DNA of 64,000 nucleotides from Bradyrhizobium genosp. L (GCF_015624485.1 NZ_CP061378.1:372001-436000), one strand, 5' to 3'. Positions 1 through 7,909 are shown, counted from the first letter of the stretch. Notes: generated by a model from the sequence alone, not told the origin. A program made the numbers and translations.

Positions 1-1
1 C

Positions 2-982
2 ATGAAAACCTATGACGGCCCCGTCTCCGACCATTTCGACGGCCTGCACTTCTTCGATCCGGATGGCGCGTCGCCGAAATCGCTGGGCGAAGTGCTGCGC
101 TGGCAGTTCGGTGGCGGCCGGACGCGCGAGGTCTGGCCGGACTGGGTGCCGAGCCCCTATGCCGACGTGCCGCCGCCGCGGGTCGACGGCGCCAAGGTGC
201 GGTTCTGCTTTGTCGGGCATGCCAGCTGGCTGATCCAGACCGGCGGCCTCAACATCCTCGTCGATCCCGTGTGGTCGATGCGGGCCTCGCCCGTCAGCTT
301 CGCCGGGCCGAAACGGCACAACGATCCCGGCATCGCGTTCGAGAAGCTGCCGAAGATCGATGTCGTGCTGGTCTCGCACGGTCATTACGACCATCTCGAC
401 GTCGCGACACTGTCGCGGCTTGCCGCGACCTTCGGCCCGCGCGTGATCACGCCGCTCGGCAACGACATCACGATGCATGCGGCCGACGAGGCGATCAAGG
501 CCGAGGCGTTCGACTGGCATCAGCGCGTCGAGCTCGGAGGCGGCCTTGCCGTGACCCTGGTGCCGACGCGGCATTGGTCGGCGCGCGGGCTGTTCGATCG
601 CAACAAGGCGCTGTGGGCGAGCTTCGTGCTGGAGACGCCGGCGGGCAAGCTCTACATCGTCTGCGATTCCGGCTATGGCGACGGGCGGCATTTCCGCCGC
701 GTCGCCGAGGCGCATGGCCCGCTGCGGCTCGCGATCCTGCCGATCGGCGCCTATGAGCCGCGCTGGTTCATGCGCGACCAGCACATGAATCCGGAAGACG
801 CCGTGAAGGCGCTGGCCGATTGCGGCGCCGAACAGGCGCTGGCGCATCATCACGGCACGTTCCAGCTGACCGACGAGGCGATCGACGCGCCGGCGATCGC
901 GCTCGGCGAGGCATTGGAAGCGGCAAAAGTGCCGCGGAAGAAGTTCTTGACGTTGAAGCCGGGGCAGGTGTTCGAGATCTGA
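2..982 (+). CDS. MBL-fold metallo-hydrolase (NAPE-PLD/UlaG-like)
   Basis: Metallo-beta-lactamase-fold hydrolase of about 326 residues. The metal-binding signature SHGHYDH lies at residues 125-131, a later Asp in the CDSGYGDG segment (about 219-227) fits the bridging metal ligand, and AHHHGTF (about residue 282) fits the last His ligand. These are features of the zinc-dependent hydrolase superfamily that includes NAPE-phospholipase D and UPF0173 proteins. The substrate cannot be told from sequence. No signal peptide is visible, so it is probably cytoplasmic. The ATG is the second base of the window, so upstream signals are missing, but the N-terminus looks natural for this family. A palindromic repeat begins directly after the stop. 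Confidence 0.85.
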   Translation: MKTYDGPVSDHFDGLHFFDPDGASPKSLGEVLRWQFGGGRTREVWPDWVPSPYADVPPPRVDGAKVRFCFVGHASWLIQTGGLNILVDPVWSMRASPVSFAGPKRHNDPGIAFEKLPKIDVVLVSHGHYDHLDVATLSRLAATFGPRVITPLGNDITMHAADEAIKAEAFDWHQRVELGGGLAVTLVPTRHWSARGLFDRNKALWASFVLETPAGKLYIVCDSGYGDGRHFRRVAEAHGPLRLAILPIGAYEPRWFMRDQHMNPEDAVKALADCGAEQALAHHHGTFQLTDEAIDAPAIALGEALEAAKVPRKKFLTLKPGQVFEI

Positions 983-984
983 CC

Positions 985-1106
985 GTCGTCCCGGCGAAGG
1001 CCGGGACCCACAACCACCACTGCTTATTATTTTGAAACGCTGTGGCCACAGCCGATCGAAGCGACTCGATCCTGTGGTAATGGGTCCCGGCCTTCGCCGG
1101 GACGAC
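985..1106. repeat. Palindromic repeat, class A (26-bp inverted arms)
   Basis: Two 26-bp arms, 985-1010 and 1081-1106, are perfect inverted complements around a 70-bp centre. The arms read GTCGTCCCGGCG followed by AAGGCCGGGACCCA. A second copy with one arm mismatch lies at 43170-43313. The layout is that of a REP/MITE-like non-coding element between convergent genes. Confidence 0.85.
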
Positions 1107-1112
1107 AGGAAT

Positions 1113-1820
1113 CTACCTCCCCTTGATCGCCCACGACACGCCGACGCTCACCGACAGCGTCTCTTCGCCTTGCGCGACCGGCGCGCCGGCAGCGGCCATC
1201 GGTGCGGCCATCTTGCTGCGGTACATCGGCATCGGGGCGTTGCCTTCCTCCGAGATGCTGATGGGATCGCCGAGCGTGACGCTGGCGGCCTTGGCGTAGA
1301 TCTCCGCCTTGCGGCGGGCGTCGGCGATCGCCTTCTCCCGCGCCTCGTCCAGCACCTTGGAGGCCTGCGACACCACGAAATTGATGCCGCCGATTTCGTT
1401 GGCGCCGGCGCCGACCAGCGTGTCGATCACGCTCGCGACCTTGGCGACATCGCGCACCTTGATGCTGACGTGGTTGCTGGCGCGGTAGCCGGTGATCGTG
1501 ACCGGGCCCGAACGATCGGGCGCGTATTTCGGCTGCAGCGACAACCGCGAGGTCTGATAGTCCTTGTCATCGATGCCGGCGCCCTTCAACGCCGTCAGCA
1601 CCTTGGCCATTGCATTGTTGTTGGCGTCGGCCGCCTCGCGCGCGGTCTTCGCGTCCGATGTCACGCCGCCGTCGATCATGGCCTGGTCGGGCGCGACCGA
1701 GACGGTGGCCTCGCCGGTGACCGAGATCGCGGGCGGCGGCACCTGCGCGAGCGCGGGCCCGGCAAGCAGCAAGAGCGCGAGGGTGGCAAGCGGCAGGGAT
1801 CGCGTCAGGGATCGTTTCAT
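1113..1820 (-). CDS. SIMPL-domain (DUF541) periplasmic protein
   Basis: Exported protein of 235 residues with an N-terminal signal peptide (basic MKRSLTR start, Leu/Ala-rich core, cleavage near GPALAQ). The rest matches the SIMPL/DUF541 family, which includes E. coli YggE and is associated with oxidative-stress defence, although its biochemical activity is unknown. I chose the ATG at 1820 because it lies 5 nt after the stop of the upstream gene with a GAAG/GTGAG ribosome site. A GTG nine bases further out is possible but overlaps the upstream stop. It is probably translated together with the preceding secreted protein. Confidence 0.8.
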   Translation of the reverse strand: MKRSLTRSLPLATLALLLLAGPALAQVPPPAISVTGEATVSVAPDQAMIDGGVTSDAKTAREAADANNNAMAKVLTALKGAGIDDKDYQTSRLSLQPKYAPDRSGPVTITGYRASNHVSIKVRDVAKVASVIDTLVGAGANEIGGINFVVSQASKVLDEAREKAIADARRKAEIYAKAASVTLGDPISISEEGNAPMPMYRSKMAAPMAAAGAPVAQGEETLSVSVGVSWAIKGR

Positions 1821-1825
1821 GAATC

Positions 1826-2536
1826 TCACTTCAATGGCACGTAGACGTTGATCACCAGCTTGTCCTCCGCGGTCTTCAGGGGATCGGTGATGTATTCCTC
1901 GATGAAGGTGTCCTTGGCCTCCAGCTTCTTGTCGTCGAGGTGATTGGTGATCGCCTCATAGGTGTTGTCCATGTTGTCGTAGGAGCCGCGATGGACGAAC
2001 TTCAACGCCTTGCCGTCGGGCGAGTTGCCCATGCTCATGTTCTTGCCGAGGTTCTTGACGTCCTGGTCGACCGGGTATTCGGCGATGAAGGTGAAGCCGG
2101 TGTCGTCGGTCGAGGTGTAGACGATCATCGGGTTGCCGGAGGCCTTGACGCCCTCCTTGTCGAGCTGGGCGGAGAGCGCCTTGAAGGCGTCGATCAGGGT
2201 GTCGAAGGCGGAATCCCAATTGGCATTGCCCTTCAGCATCACGACCTTTTTCGGCTCCAGCGTGAACGGCTCGCCGAAGGGGTCGGCGGTCTGCACAGGA
2301 GCTGCCGGCGGCGGCGTCGGGCTCTGGGAGGCGGCCGGGGTGTCGGCCGGTGATTTGGTCTCGGCGGGCGGAGGGACCGGGGTCGCCGACGGCGTCGGGA
2401 CCGGTGTGGGGCTCGCCGACGGCGCGGGCGCCGGCGAAGCGGTCGGCGATTGCGCCGACGCCGGGCCAGCCAGTGCGATCGCGGCCAATGGGAGCAGCGC
2501 GACCAGGGCCGCGCGCAGCGTGCTCATGCGGTTCAT
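1826..2536 (-). CDS. Secreted Pro/Ala-rich protein with GyrI-like domain
   Basis: Predicted 236-residue exported protein. It has a signal peptide ending near GPASAQ, then about 50 residues of Pro/Ala/Ser/Thr-rich linker, then a globular region of about 150 residues that resembles the GyrI-like (effector-binding) fold. The domain assignment is from memory of related Bradyrhizobium proteins and is moderate. The ATG at 2536 is preceded by GGAGA seven bases upstream, so the longer frame from 2590 is unlikely. It lies directly upstream of the SIMPL protein, suggesting a two-gene envelope operon divergent from dapF. Confidence 0.65.
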   Translation of the reverse strand: MNRMSTLRAALVALLPLAAIALAGPASAQSPTASPAPAPSASPTPVPTPSATPVPPPAETKSPADTPAASQSPTPPPAAPVQTADPFGEPFTLEPKKVVMLKGNANWDSAFDTLIDAFKALSAQLDKEGVKASGNPMIVYTSTDDTGFTFIAEYPVDQDVKNLGKNMSMGNSPDGKALKFVHRGSYDNMDNTYEAITNHLDDKKLEAKDTFIEEYITDPLKTAEDKLVINVYVPLK

Positions 2537-2720
2537 TCGATTTTCTCCATCCCCATCCTCGGCACGGCCGTTTGATCTGTCCCGGCGCACGGCCCGCGAG
2601 GCGCGCTAGTCCTAACACGCAAGTTCCGCTTTCGTCCCATGACAGATGCGTCATGGCGGCATTCAGGCTGGCCAATAGGACACCACTCGCCATATAACCG
2701 GGCAGAATTTGGGAAAATCC

Positions 2721-3605
2721 ATGAGCGCGCTCGCCAACCACGCCTTCGCCAAGATGAACGGGATCGGCAACGAGATCGTCATCGTCGACCTGCGCGAGTC
2801 CAAAACAGATTCCAAGGCGTCCGTGACGCCGGACGAGGCGCGCGCGGTGGCTTCGCCCGCTGGCGCGCCCTATGACCAGCTCATGGTGCTGCAACCGCCG
2901 CGGCTCGATGGCACCGAGGCGTTCATCACGATCTACAACAATGACGGTTCGGAAGCCGGCGCCTGCGGCAACGGCATGCGCTGCGTGGTGCGGCGGGTGT
3001 TCGAGAAGACCGGGCAGAGCACGGTGACCTTCCAGACCCACGCCGGCCTGCTCAATGCCTGGCAGGGCCCGGCGCCGGATCTCTACACCGTCGATATGGG
3101 CGCGCCGAAGTTCGGCTGGCAGGACATTCCGCTGGCCGAGGAGTTCCGCGACACCCGATACATCGAGCTGCAGGTCGGGCCGATCGACAATCCGGTGCTG
3201 CATTCGCCGTCGGTGGTCTCGATGGGCAATCCGCATGCGATCTTCTGGGTCGATGACGTCAATGCCTACGATCTCGAACGGTTCGGGCCGCTGTTGGAAA
3301 ATCATCCGATCTTCCCGGACCGCGCCAACATCACGCTCGCCCATATCGTCGACCGCGACCACATCACGATGCGCACCTGGGAGCGCGGCGCAGGCCTCAC
3401 CAGGGCGTGCGGCTCGGCGGCCTGTGCGACGGCGGTTGCGGCGGCGCGGCTGAAGCGGACCAACCGCATCGTCGAGATGACGCTGCCCGGCGGCAAGCTC
3501 ACGATCGAGTGGCGCGAACGCGACGATCACGTGCTGATGACCGGCACCGCCGATTTCGAATATGAGGGACGTTTCGATCCGGCGCTGTTCGCCAACGTCG
3601 CCTGA
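2721..3605 (+). CDS. dapF: Diaminopimelate epimerase
   Basis: Converts LL- to meso-diaminopimelate for lysine and peptidoglycan synthesis; cytoplasmic. The two catalytic-cysteine regions are visible: GACGNGMRC (about residue 78) and TRACGSAAC (about residue 225). The substrate-binding segments NNDGSEAG and MGNPHAIFW are also present. The 294-residue length is normal. I chose the ATG at 2721, with GGGA just upstream, over the TTG at 2709. The stop is 5 bp before mtaB, so the two genes form an operon. Confidence 0.95.
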   Translation: MSALANHAFAKMNGIGNEIVIVDLRESKTDSKASVTPDEARAVASPAGAPYDQLMVLQPPRLDGTEAFITIYNNDGSEAGACGNGMRCVVRRVFEKTGQSTVTFQTHAGLLNAWQGPAPDLYTVDMGAPKFGWQDIPLAEEFRDTRYIELQVGPIDNPVLHSPSVVSMGNPHAIFWVDDVNAYDLERFGPLLENHPIFPDRANITLAHIVDRDHITMRTWERGAGLTRACGSAACATAVAAARLKRTNRIVEMTLPGGKLTIEWRERDDHVLMTGTADFEYEGRFDPALFANVA

Positions 3606-3610
3606 CCAAA

Positions 3611-4882
3611 ATGAGCGTCGACGTTGTCACCTTCGGCTGCCGCCTCAACGCGTTCGAATCCGAAGTGATCCGTCGCGAGGCCGAGCAGGCAGGGCTTGCG
3701 GACACCATCGTCATCAACAGTTGCGCCGTCACCAACGAGGCGGTGGCGCAGGCCCGGCAGTCGATCCGCAAATTGAAACGCGAGCGGCCCACGGCGCGCA
3801 TCGTCGTCACCGGCTGCGCGGCGCAGACGCAAGCGACGATGTTCGCCGACATGGCCGAGGTCGACCGCGTCGTCGGCAATGACGAAAAGCTGCGTGGCGA
3901 AGCCTGGCGCGCGACCCGCAACGCGTTCGATATCGGCTCGAGCGAGAAGGTCGCGGTCGCCGACATCATGGCGGTGACGGAGATGGCGCCGCATCTGCTC
4001 GATGGCTTCGCGCGCGGCATGCCGCGGGTGTTCGTGCAGGTGCAGAACGGCTGCGATCATCGCTGCACCTTCTGCATCATCCCCTACGGCCGCGGCAATT
4101 CGCGCTCGGTGCCGATGGGCGCAGTGATCGATCAGGTTCGCACTTTGGTCGAACGCGGCGATGCCGAGATCGTGCTGACCGGCGTCGATCTCACAAGCTA
4201 CGGCGCCGACCTGCCGGGCGCGCCCAAGCTCGGCCAGCTGGTGCGCCAGATCCTGCGCCACGTGCCCGAGCTGAAGCGGCTGCGCATTTCGTCGATCGAT
4301 CAGGTCGAGGCCGACCGCGACCTGCTCGACGTCATCGCCGACGATATCAGGCTGATGCCGCATCTGCATCTGTCGCTGCAATCCGGCGACGACATGATCC
4401 TGAAGCGGATGAAGCGCCGCCATTCGCGCCAGGACGCGATCGATTTCTGCGCGCAAGTGCGCCGGCTGCGGCCGGACATCGCCCTCGGCGCCGACATCAT
4501 CGCCGGCTTCCCGACCGAGACCGAGGAGATGTTTTCGCGTTCGCTCGACCTGGTCGAGGAATGCGATCTCACCTTCCTGCACGTGTTCCCCTATTCGAAA
4601 CGCCCGGGAACGCCGGCGGCAAGGATGCCGCAGGTCGCGGGCGGCGCGATCAAGGAGCGTGCGAAGCGGCTGCGTGCCGCCGGCGAAGCCGCGCTACAGC
4701 GGCGGCTTGGAGCCGAGATCGGCGCGACGCGCGACGTGCTGATCGAAAGTGAGCGGCAGGGGCGCACCGAGCACTTCCTGCCGGTCGCAATTGCCGGCGG
4801 TGAGCCGGGTGTCGTACGGCGGCTTGTCATGACCGGTCATGACGGCGCGCGTCTCGTCACGGCGTGCGGTGAGCTTACCTAG
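3611..4882 (+). CDS. mtaB: tRNA ms2t6A37 methylthiotransferase MtaB
   Basis: Radical-SAM enzyme that adds a methylthio group to t6A at tRNA position 37. The N-terminal MTTase domain starts with TFGCRLN and carries cluster cysteines also in INSCAVT and VTGCAAQ. The radical-SAM motif C-x3-C-x2-C lies in NGCDHRCTFCII (about residues 148-159). A C-terminal TRAM-like region follows to residue 423. The INSCAVTNEA sequence and length fit MtaB better than MiaB. It is cotranscribed with dapF. In related genomes I would expect ftsY to follow closely; here about 10 kb of other genes intervenes. Confidence 0.92.
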   Translation: MSVDVVTFGCRLNAFESEVIRREAEQAGLADTIVINSCAVTNEAVAQARQSIRKLKRERPTARIVVTGCAAQTQATMFADMAEVDRVVGNDEKLRGEAWRATRNAFDIGSSEKVAVADIMAVTEMAPHLLDGFARGMPRVFVQVQNGCDHRCTFCIIPYGRGNSRSVPMGAVIDQVRTLVERGDAEIVLTGVDLTSYGADLPGAPKLGQLVRQILRHVPELKRLRISSIDQVEADRDLLDVIADDIRLMPHLHLSLQSGDDMILKRMKRRHSRQDAIDFCAQVRRLRPDIALGADIIAGFPTETEEMFSRSLDLVEECDLTFLHVFPYSKRPGTPAARMPQVAGGAIKERAKRLRAAGEAALQRRLGAEIGATRDVLIESERQGRTEHFLPVAIAGGEPGVVRRLVMTGHDGARLVTACGELT

Positions 4883-5012
4883 AGCGTGATCCGGAAAAGT
4901 GTGAAGCGGCTTCCCTCGCGACAAACGCGGAACGCGTTTGCGCGGAGATCATGCTCAAACAAAGCGCTAAAGCGCGATGACGATTCGACCCAATCTCATC
5001 GCGCTTTAGCGC
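4882..5012. repeat. Composite palindromic repeat after mtaB
   Basis: The first part (about 4882-4957) is a diverged copy of the GAGCATGATC...GATCATGCTC palindrome seen at 47604 and 63504. It is followed by two perfect 17-bp inverted arms, 4964-4980 and 4996-5012, built on GCGCTAAAGCGCGATGA. It is non-coding and could fold as a large hairpin behind mtaB. It ends about 34 bp before the first Ada-box-like site and marks the left edge of the alkylation-response island. Confidence 0.7.
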
Positions 5013-5045
5013 GTGCATCAGCGACGTTCGAGCACGACCGCTTTC

Positions 5046-5070
5046 GATTTCAGAACAAGAACCGGAGTTT
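5046..5070 (+). promoter_or_regulatory. Putative Ada box 1 (SnoaL-like gene)
   Basis: 25-bp site of the form GAT-N6-ACAAGAA-CCGGAGTTT, 78 bp before the start at 5149. It shares 19 of 25 positions with the site at 5793-5817. The left half fits the E. coli Ada A-box/B-box layout (AAT-N6-GCAA) with one change in each box. It is the most diverged copy together with the one at ada. Confidence 0.6.
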
Positions 5071-5148
5071 AGCCATCCCCACCATCGCGTAAGCCTTCGG
5101 ACAGATCATCGAGGCATGTTGATGATCCAAACGAAGGAGCAGTTTCAA

Positions 5149-5598
5149 ATGAGCAAACAAGATGACAACAAGGCCGTCGTCGGCCGCTGGTTCACCGATT
5201 TCTGGGGCAAGACCGTCAATCTGACCGTCGTCGACGAGATTGCCGCGCCGGACATGCTCCTCAAGTACTCGCTGCATGAGCCGCGTCGCGGGCGCGAAGA
5301 CATCAAGGCGTTCATGACCGACTTCCGCGCCGCTTTTCCCGATCTCAACTTCTGGGGCACGGCCGACCTGATCGCCGAAGGCGATTATGTCGTCGGACAG
5401 TGGGAAGGAGGCGGTACGCACACCGGCCCGGCCTTCAGCGACTTCCTGATCGGCGATCTTCCGGCCGCCACCGGGCGCAAGATGCACTTCACGGGCACCA
5501 CAGTGCTCAAGGTGGTCGACGGGAAGCTCGTCGAGGAGATCGGACTGGACGACGGCGTGACCGCACTGACGCAGCTCGGGCTGCTCAAGAAAGCGTAG
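5149..5598 (+). CDS. SnoaL-like polyketide cyclase / ester cyclase family protein
   Basis: A 149-residue protein of the SnoaL/NTF2-like fold, recognised from an N-terminal WFTDFWGK helix, the DFRAAFPDLNFW segment and a C-terminal GLDDGVTALTQLG stretch typical of ester-cyclase annotations. These folds bind small hydrophobic ligands and the real substrate is unknown. I chose the ATG at 5149 because GAAGGAG lies nine bases upstream, the same leader pattern as the ogt-like gene. A putative Ada box upstream suggests induction by alkylation damage. A stem-loop and a rho-independent terminator follow. Confidence 0.75.
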   Translation: MSKQDDNKAVVGRWFTDFWGKTVNLTVVDEIAAPDMLLKYSLHEPRRGREDIKAFMTDFRAAFPDLNFWGTADLIAEGDYVVGQWEGGGTHTGPAFSDFLIGDLPAATGRKMHFTGTTVLKVVDGKLVEEIGLDDGVTALTQLGLLKKA

Positions 5599-5637
5599 TT
5601 GCGCGTCTTGATCGCCGTCGCCGACGTCTGCGGAAGC

Positions 5638-5665
5638 AGCGAGGCCCGCAGCTGCGGGCCTCGCT
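5638..5665. repeat. 28-bp perfect palindrome
   Basis: AGCGAGGCCCGCAG followed by its exact reverse complement, 40 bp after the SnoaL-like gene. It lacks a following T-run, so it is more likely a transcript-stabilising or pausing hairpin than a classic terminator. Confidence 0.6.
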
Positions 5666-5739
5666 CATTCAGAGCGAAATTCGACTGCCGAGCAGGACGT
5701 CTCGCCTGACGACCGCACTTCTTGTCCGTTTCGATAGCA

Positions 5740-5772
5740 AGCCGAGCCTGTACCGCTCGGCTTTTCCTTTTC
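5740..5772 (+). terminator. Rho-independent terminator
   Basis: Stem AGCCGAGC / GCTCGGCT with a 7-nt loop, followed by a pyrimidine tract TTTTCCTTTT. It would end transcription of the SnoaL-like gene before the ogt-like promoter. Confidence 0.7.
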
Positions 5773-5792
5773 TGCAACTGCTTGATCGTTTG

Positions 5793-5817
5793 GATTCGAG
5801 AGCAAGCATCGGAGTTC
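5793..5817 (+). promoter_or_regulatory. Putative Ada box 2 (ogt-like gene)
   Basis: Site of the form GAT-N6-GCAAGCA-T-CGGAGTTC, 56 bp before the start at 5874. The B-box GCAA is intact and the right half CGGAGT matches the shared motif. A run of AT-containing sequence (GATATCGAT) lies about 12 bp downstream, where a promoter -10 could be. Confidence 0.7.
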
Positions 5818-5873
5818 GGACCCAGCGATATCGATCTACCTTCGATCCTGAGACCAGACGAAGGAGCTACACC

Positions 5874-6440
5874 ATGAACGTCAACGTCCAGGCCAGCGAT
5901 TCGCGGCTTTCATCGACGACGCAGGGCCGAAGCACGCGTGCTGACGTGCTCTTCCATACAACGCGCGATTTTCCTTTGGGCAAGGTCCTGGTGGCCCGCA
6001 GCGTCACGGGCGTCTGCGCCATCCTGCTGGGCGACACAGTGGATGAGTTGCAAGCGGATCTCGCCCGGCGTTTTCCGGAGGCGGCGCTGATCGCGAACGA
6101 AGCCATCGTTCGCGACGATCTGTCGAAAGTGATCCGCTTCGTCGAGAATCCAGCCGAAGGCCTGAGGCTCCCGCTCGACATGCGAGGGACGCCGATTCAA
6201 CGTCGGATATGGGAGAAGATGCGGACGATCCCTGTCGGCCGCACCGTGAGCTATTTAGAGTTGGCCAAATGGGTCAATCCGCTCGCCTCGCCGCGGGTGA
6301 TTGCCGCCGCGTGCGCCGCCAATCCGATCGCGCTCGCGATTCCGTGCCATCGTGTCGTCCGCTCCGACGGCGGTCTGGCCGGATTCCGCTGGGGGATCGA
6401 GCGCAAGCGTGAGCTTCTTCGAAGAGAGGCCGGCGCGTGA
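5874..6440 (+). CDS. Methylated-DNA--protein-cysteine S-methyltransferase (stand-alone)
   Basis: Suicide repair enzyme of 188 residues that takes methyl groups from O6-methylguanine. The active-site motif PCHRVV places the acceptor at Cys158. The N-terminal RNase H-like subdomain and the C-terminal helix-turn-helix are both present. It is clearly paralogous to the C-terminal half of the ada product at 7968 (shared RGTP/AFQ-RxW, IPVG-TVSY, IPCHRVV-DG), but it lacks the Cys-rich and AraC domains. The ATG at 5874 follows AAGGAG by eight bases; the much longer open frame upstream is not coding. An Ada-box-like site precedes it. Confidence 0.92.
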   Translation: MNVNVQASDSRLSSTTQGRSTRADVLFHTTRDFPLGKVLVARSVTGVCAILLGDTVDELQADLARRFPEAALIANEAIVRDDLSKVIRFVENPAEGLRLPLDMRGTPIQRRIWEKMRTIPVGRTVSYLELAKWVNPLASPRVIAAACAANPIALAIPCHRVVRSDGGLAGFRWGIERKRELLRREAGA

Positions 6441-6579
6441 GCGCAAACAGTGCTATTCGCGCGCCGCGGCGTGGTGGTGCGATGTCTGACCACGTCCTGG
6501 TCCATTCAGCCTCGGTCCGCCACGAGCGGGATGATCGTCATTTAACTTCGGAGCACGTGCGCTCCAAAACGGTATCGCC

Positions 6580-7044
6580 ATGAAGCTTATCAGAACGAAT
6601 GATGGAAAGGTCGGCCTCTTCGTGCGCCTCGCTCAGGGACCGTCCATCATCGATGTCGGCGGCAGCGCCGGCGTGTTTGCGCCTCACGATCCGCTGTCCG
6701 GCGGGTTCGTCAACGGCACGTTCAAGGACGGCTGCGATTGGCTCACGATCATCAAGCACTGGCGATATCTCAAGCCCGCCTTGCAGAAGCTCGCGCGCAT
6801 CGCGGTCTCGACGCCGGACCACCCGCGACTGGTTCTTCGGCCCTTCACGGACCATTTCGAGGCGAACGGTGCCGCCGAGACGATCCTTGCGATCGACGTG
6901 ACCGACATAGGAAGCCTCGACGAACGAGATCCGACGGGGCGCCGCGCGATGGAACGCCAATTCGCCAACGCGGTCGAAGAGAGCGCGGCCGCGACGCGGC
7001 ATCCGGGTGTCGTCGACTTGTTGCCGCGCATCCTTGACCGGTAG
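6580..7044 (+). CDS. Hypothetical protein, 154 aa
   Basis: Unrecognised protein of 154 residues. It starts MKLIRTNDGKVGLF, has a Gly/Asp-rich middle and a helical C-terminal half. No signal peptide or membrane segment is seen. The opening is reminiscent of the small N-terminal domain of some fumarylacetoacetate-hydrolase-like proteins, but the catalytic domain is absent, so I assign no function. It lies 139 bp after the ogt-like gene, and no Ada-box-like site was found in that gap. It could be the second gene of that transcript or have its own promoter. Confidence 0.6.
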   Translation: MKLIRTNDGKVGLFVRLAQGPSIIDVGGSAGVFAPHDPLSGGFVNGTFKDGCDWLTIIKHWRYLKPALQKLARIAVSTPDHPRLVLRPFTDHFEANGAAETILAIDVTDIGSLDERDPTGRRAMERQFANAVEESAAATRHPGVVDLLPRILDR

Positions 7045-7087
7045 GCCGCGCCCGTTGCTGTTTCCTCGGCGGGTGTTTGGCGGAAGC

Positions 7088-7306
7088 TCACGGCTCGTGT
7101 CCGACACCGCGCGCGTCGTTCGAGGCCAGCAGAGCGTCCAGGCGCTTTCGGGTGAGCCGCGCGAGAAACGCTGCACGGCCAGGGGTTGCAAGGTCATCGA
7201 ATGGAGCAGCTGACGACTGCTCCAGCACCGCCCGTACATCCGGCCGCAAGAAGGCTCCGCGAGCTGCAAGGAACGTGTAGAGACTGTAAGGCGCGAAACA
7301 GGACAT
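7088..7306 (-). CDS. Small hypothetical protein, 72 aa
   Basis: Basic, helix-rich protein of 72 residues beginning MSCFAPYSLYTFLAARG. I chose the ATG at 7306 because CGGAGA lies about six bases upstream and a strong Ada-box-like site lies 54 bp further upstream on the same strand; the longer frame from 7495 would run through that site. The FLAxxARG...L.P..R..LE pattern recurs in the small protein at 9834, so the two may be distant paralogues. The function is unknown. It is transcribed away from the Cys-rich peptide gene. Confidence 0.6.
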   Translation of the reverse strand: MSCFAPYSLYTFLAARGAFLRPDVRAVLEQSSAAPFDDLATPGRAAFLARLTRKRLDALLASNDARGVGHEP

Positions 7307-7360
7307 GGCGCATCTCCGCCGGCATCGGGATCTTTCGTTTGTCAGGAGCAACGGGCTCGC

Positions 7361-7385
7361 GCACTCCGCTTCTTGCCTTTGCATC
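7361..7385 (-). promoter_or_regulatory. Putative Ada box 3 (small gene at 7306)
   Basis: Read on the minus strand it is GAT-N6-GCAAGAA-G-CGGAGTGC, one of the best matches to the shared motif. It lies 54 bp before the start at 7306 and 52 bp from the oppositely oriented site at 7438, giving a divergent regulatory region. Confidence 0.72.
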
Positions 7386-7437
7386 CGCGGAGACGTCCGG
7401 GCGGAGGCGACGATGCCGCCTCCAGCCATAACAATTC

Positions 7438-7462
7438 GATTCGAAGGCAAGAATCGAAGTGC
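7438..7462 (+). promoter_or_regulatory. Putative Ada box 4 (Cys-rich peptide gene)
   Basis: Site GAT-N6-GCAAGAA-T-CGAAGTGC, 64 bp before the start at 7527. CGATTC and GAATCG flanking the B-box also form a short inverted repeat, unique to this copy. Confidence 0.7.
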
Positions 7463-7526
7463 GCCCGGCAGCGGCGCGATGAAGCTCTCGCGCAAACGGA
7501 CGTTGCGTCACACCTGGAGGCATCGC

Positions 7527-7760
7527 ATGAGGGTAATCCTGACGTTGGTCGTGCTGTTGTCCGGACCTGCACCAGGCGAAGCTTCCACGTTGCTCGATAG
7601 GTTTCGGGTTGCTCAGGCGCAGGCGCCTTCGGAGTGCGTTACCGCCTGCAATTCAGCCAACTATTCCTGCTCGACGAATTGCGGCTTGTCGGGATCCTGT
7701 GTCGCCCAATGCACTGCTGAGGCGTCGGCGTGCAAGGCTCGCTGTGCCGGGCCAAGATAA
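7527..7760 (+). CDS. Secreted cysteine-rich peptide with four C-x3-C motifs
   Basis: A 77-residue protein with a signal peptide (MRVILTLVVLLSG..., cleavage in the GEAS or AQAQA region). The mature part of about 45 residues has eight cysteines at 37, 41, 48, 52, 58, 62, 69 and 73. They form four C-x3-C pairs spaced by 6, 5 and 6 residues. Such periodicity suits a disulfide-stapled helical hairpin (inference). The ATG is backed by CTGGAGG six bases upstream. It carries its own Ada-box-like site and precedes ada. I do not recognise the family. The periplasm or cell exterior is the likely site of action. Confidence 0.7.
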   Translation: MRVILTLVVLLSGPAPGEASTLLDRFRVAQAQAPSECVTACNSANYSCSTNCGLSGSCVAQCTAEASACKARCAGPR

Positions 7761-7884
7761 GTGCTGGCCGGCCTCAGAAGAGCGAGTGGGAGGACGTCCT
7801 GCAGCCGGTCGGGAATCGGGTGGCTTATTGTGTCGCTGACGGCGATGGTGGTGAACATGGACCAGCCAAAGTCCGCAACTGTCC

Positions 7885-7909
7885 CGATCGAAAGCAGGGA
7901 TCGGAGTGC
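7885..7909 (+). promoter_or_regulatory. Putative Ada box 5 (ada autoregulatory site)
   Basis: Site CGA-N6-GCAGGGA-T-CGGAGTGC, 58 bp before the ada start at 7968. The right half is perfect; the A-box and the last B-box base deviate. A weaker site at ada itself would fit positive autoregulation at low basal expression (inference). The rest of the 207-bp gap from 7761 shows no gene. Confidence 0.62.

Noticed and set aside
1956-3530. Long minus-strand open frame opposite dapF
   Set aside because: Arg/His/Asp-rich antisense translation typical of GC-rich codon shadows; dapF on the other strand is certain.
5728-5750. TTCGATAGCAAGCC segment resembling the motif between the SnoaL-like and ogt-like genes
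   Set aside because: The right half is missing and it overlaps a terminator stem; the true site for the ogt-like gene is at 5793.
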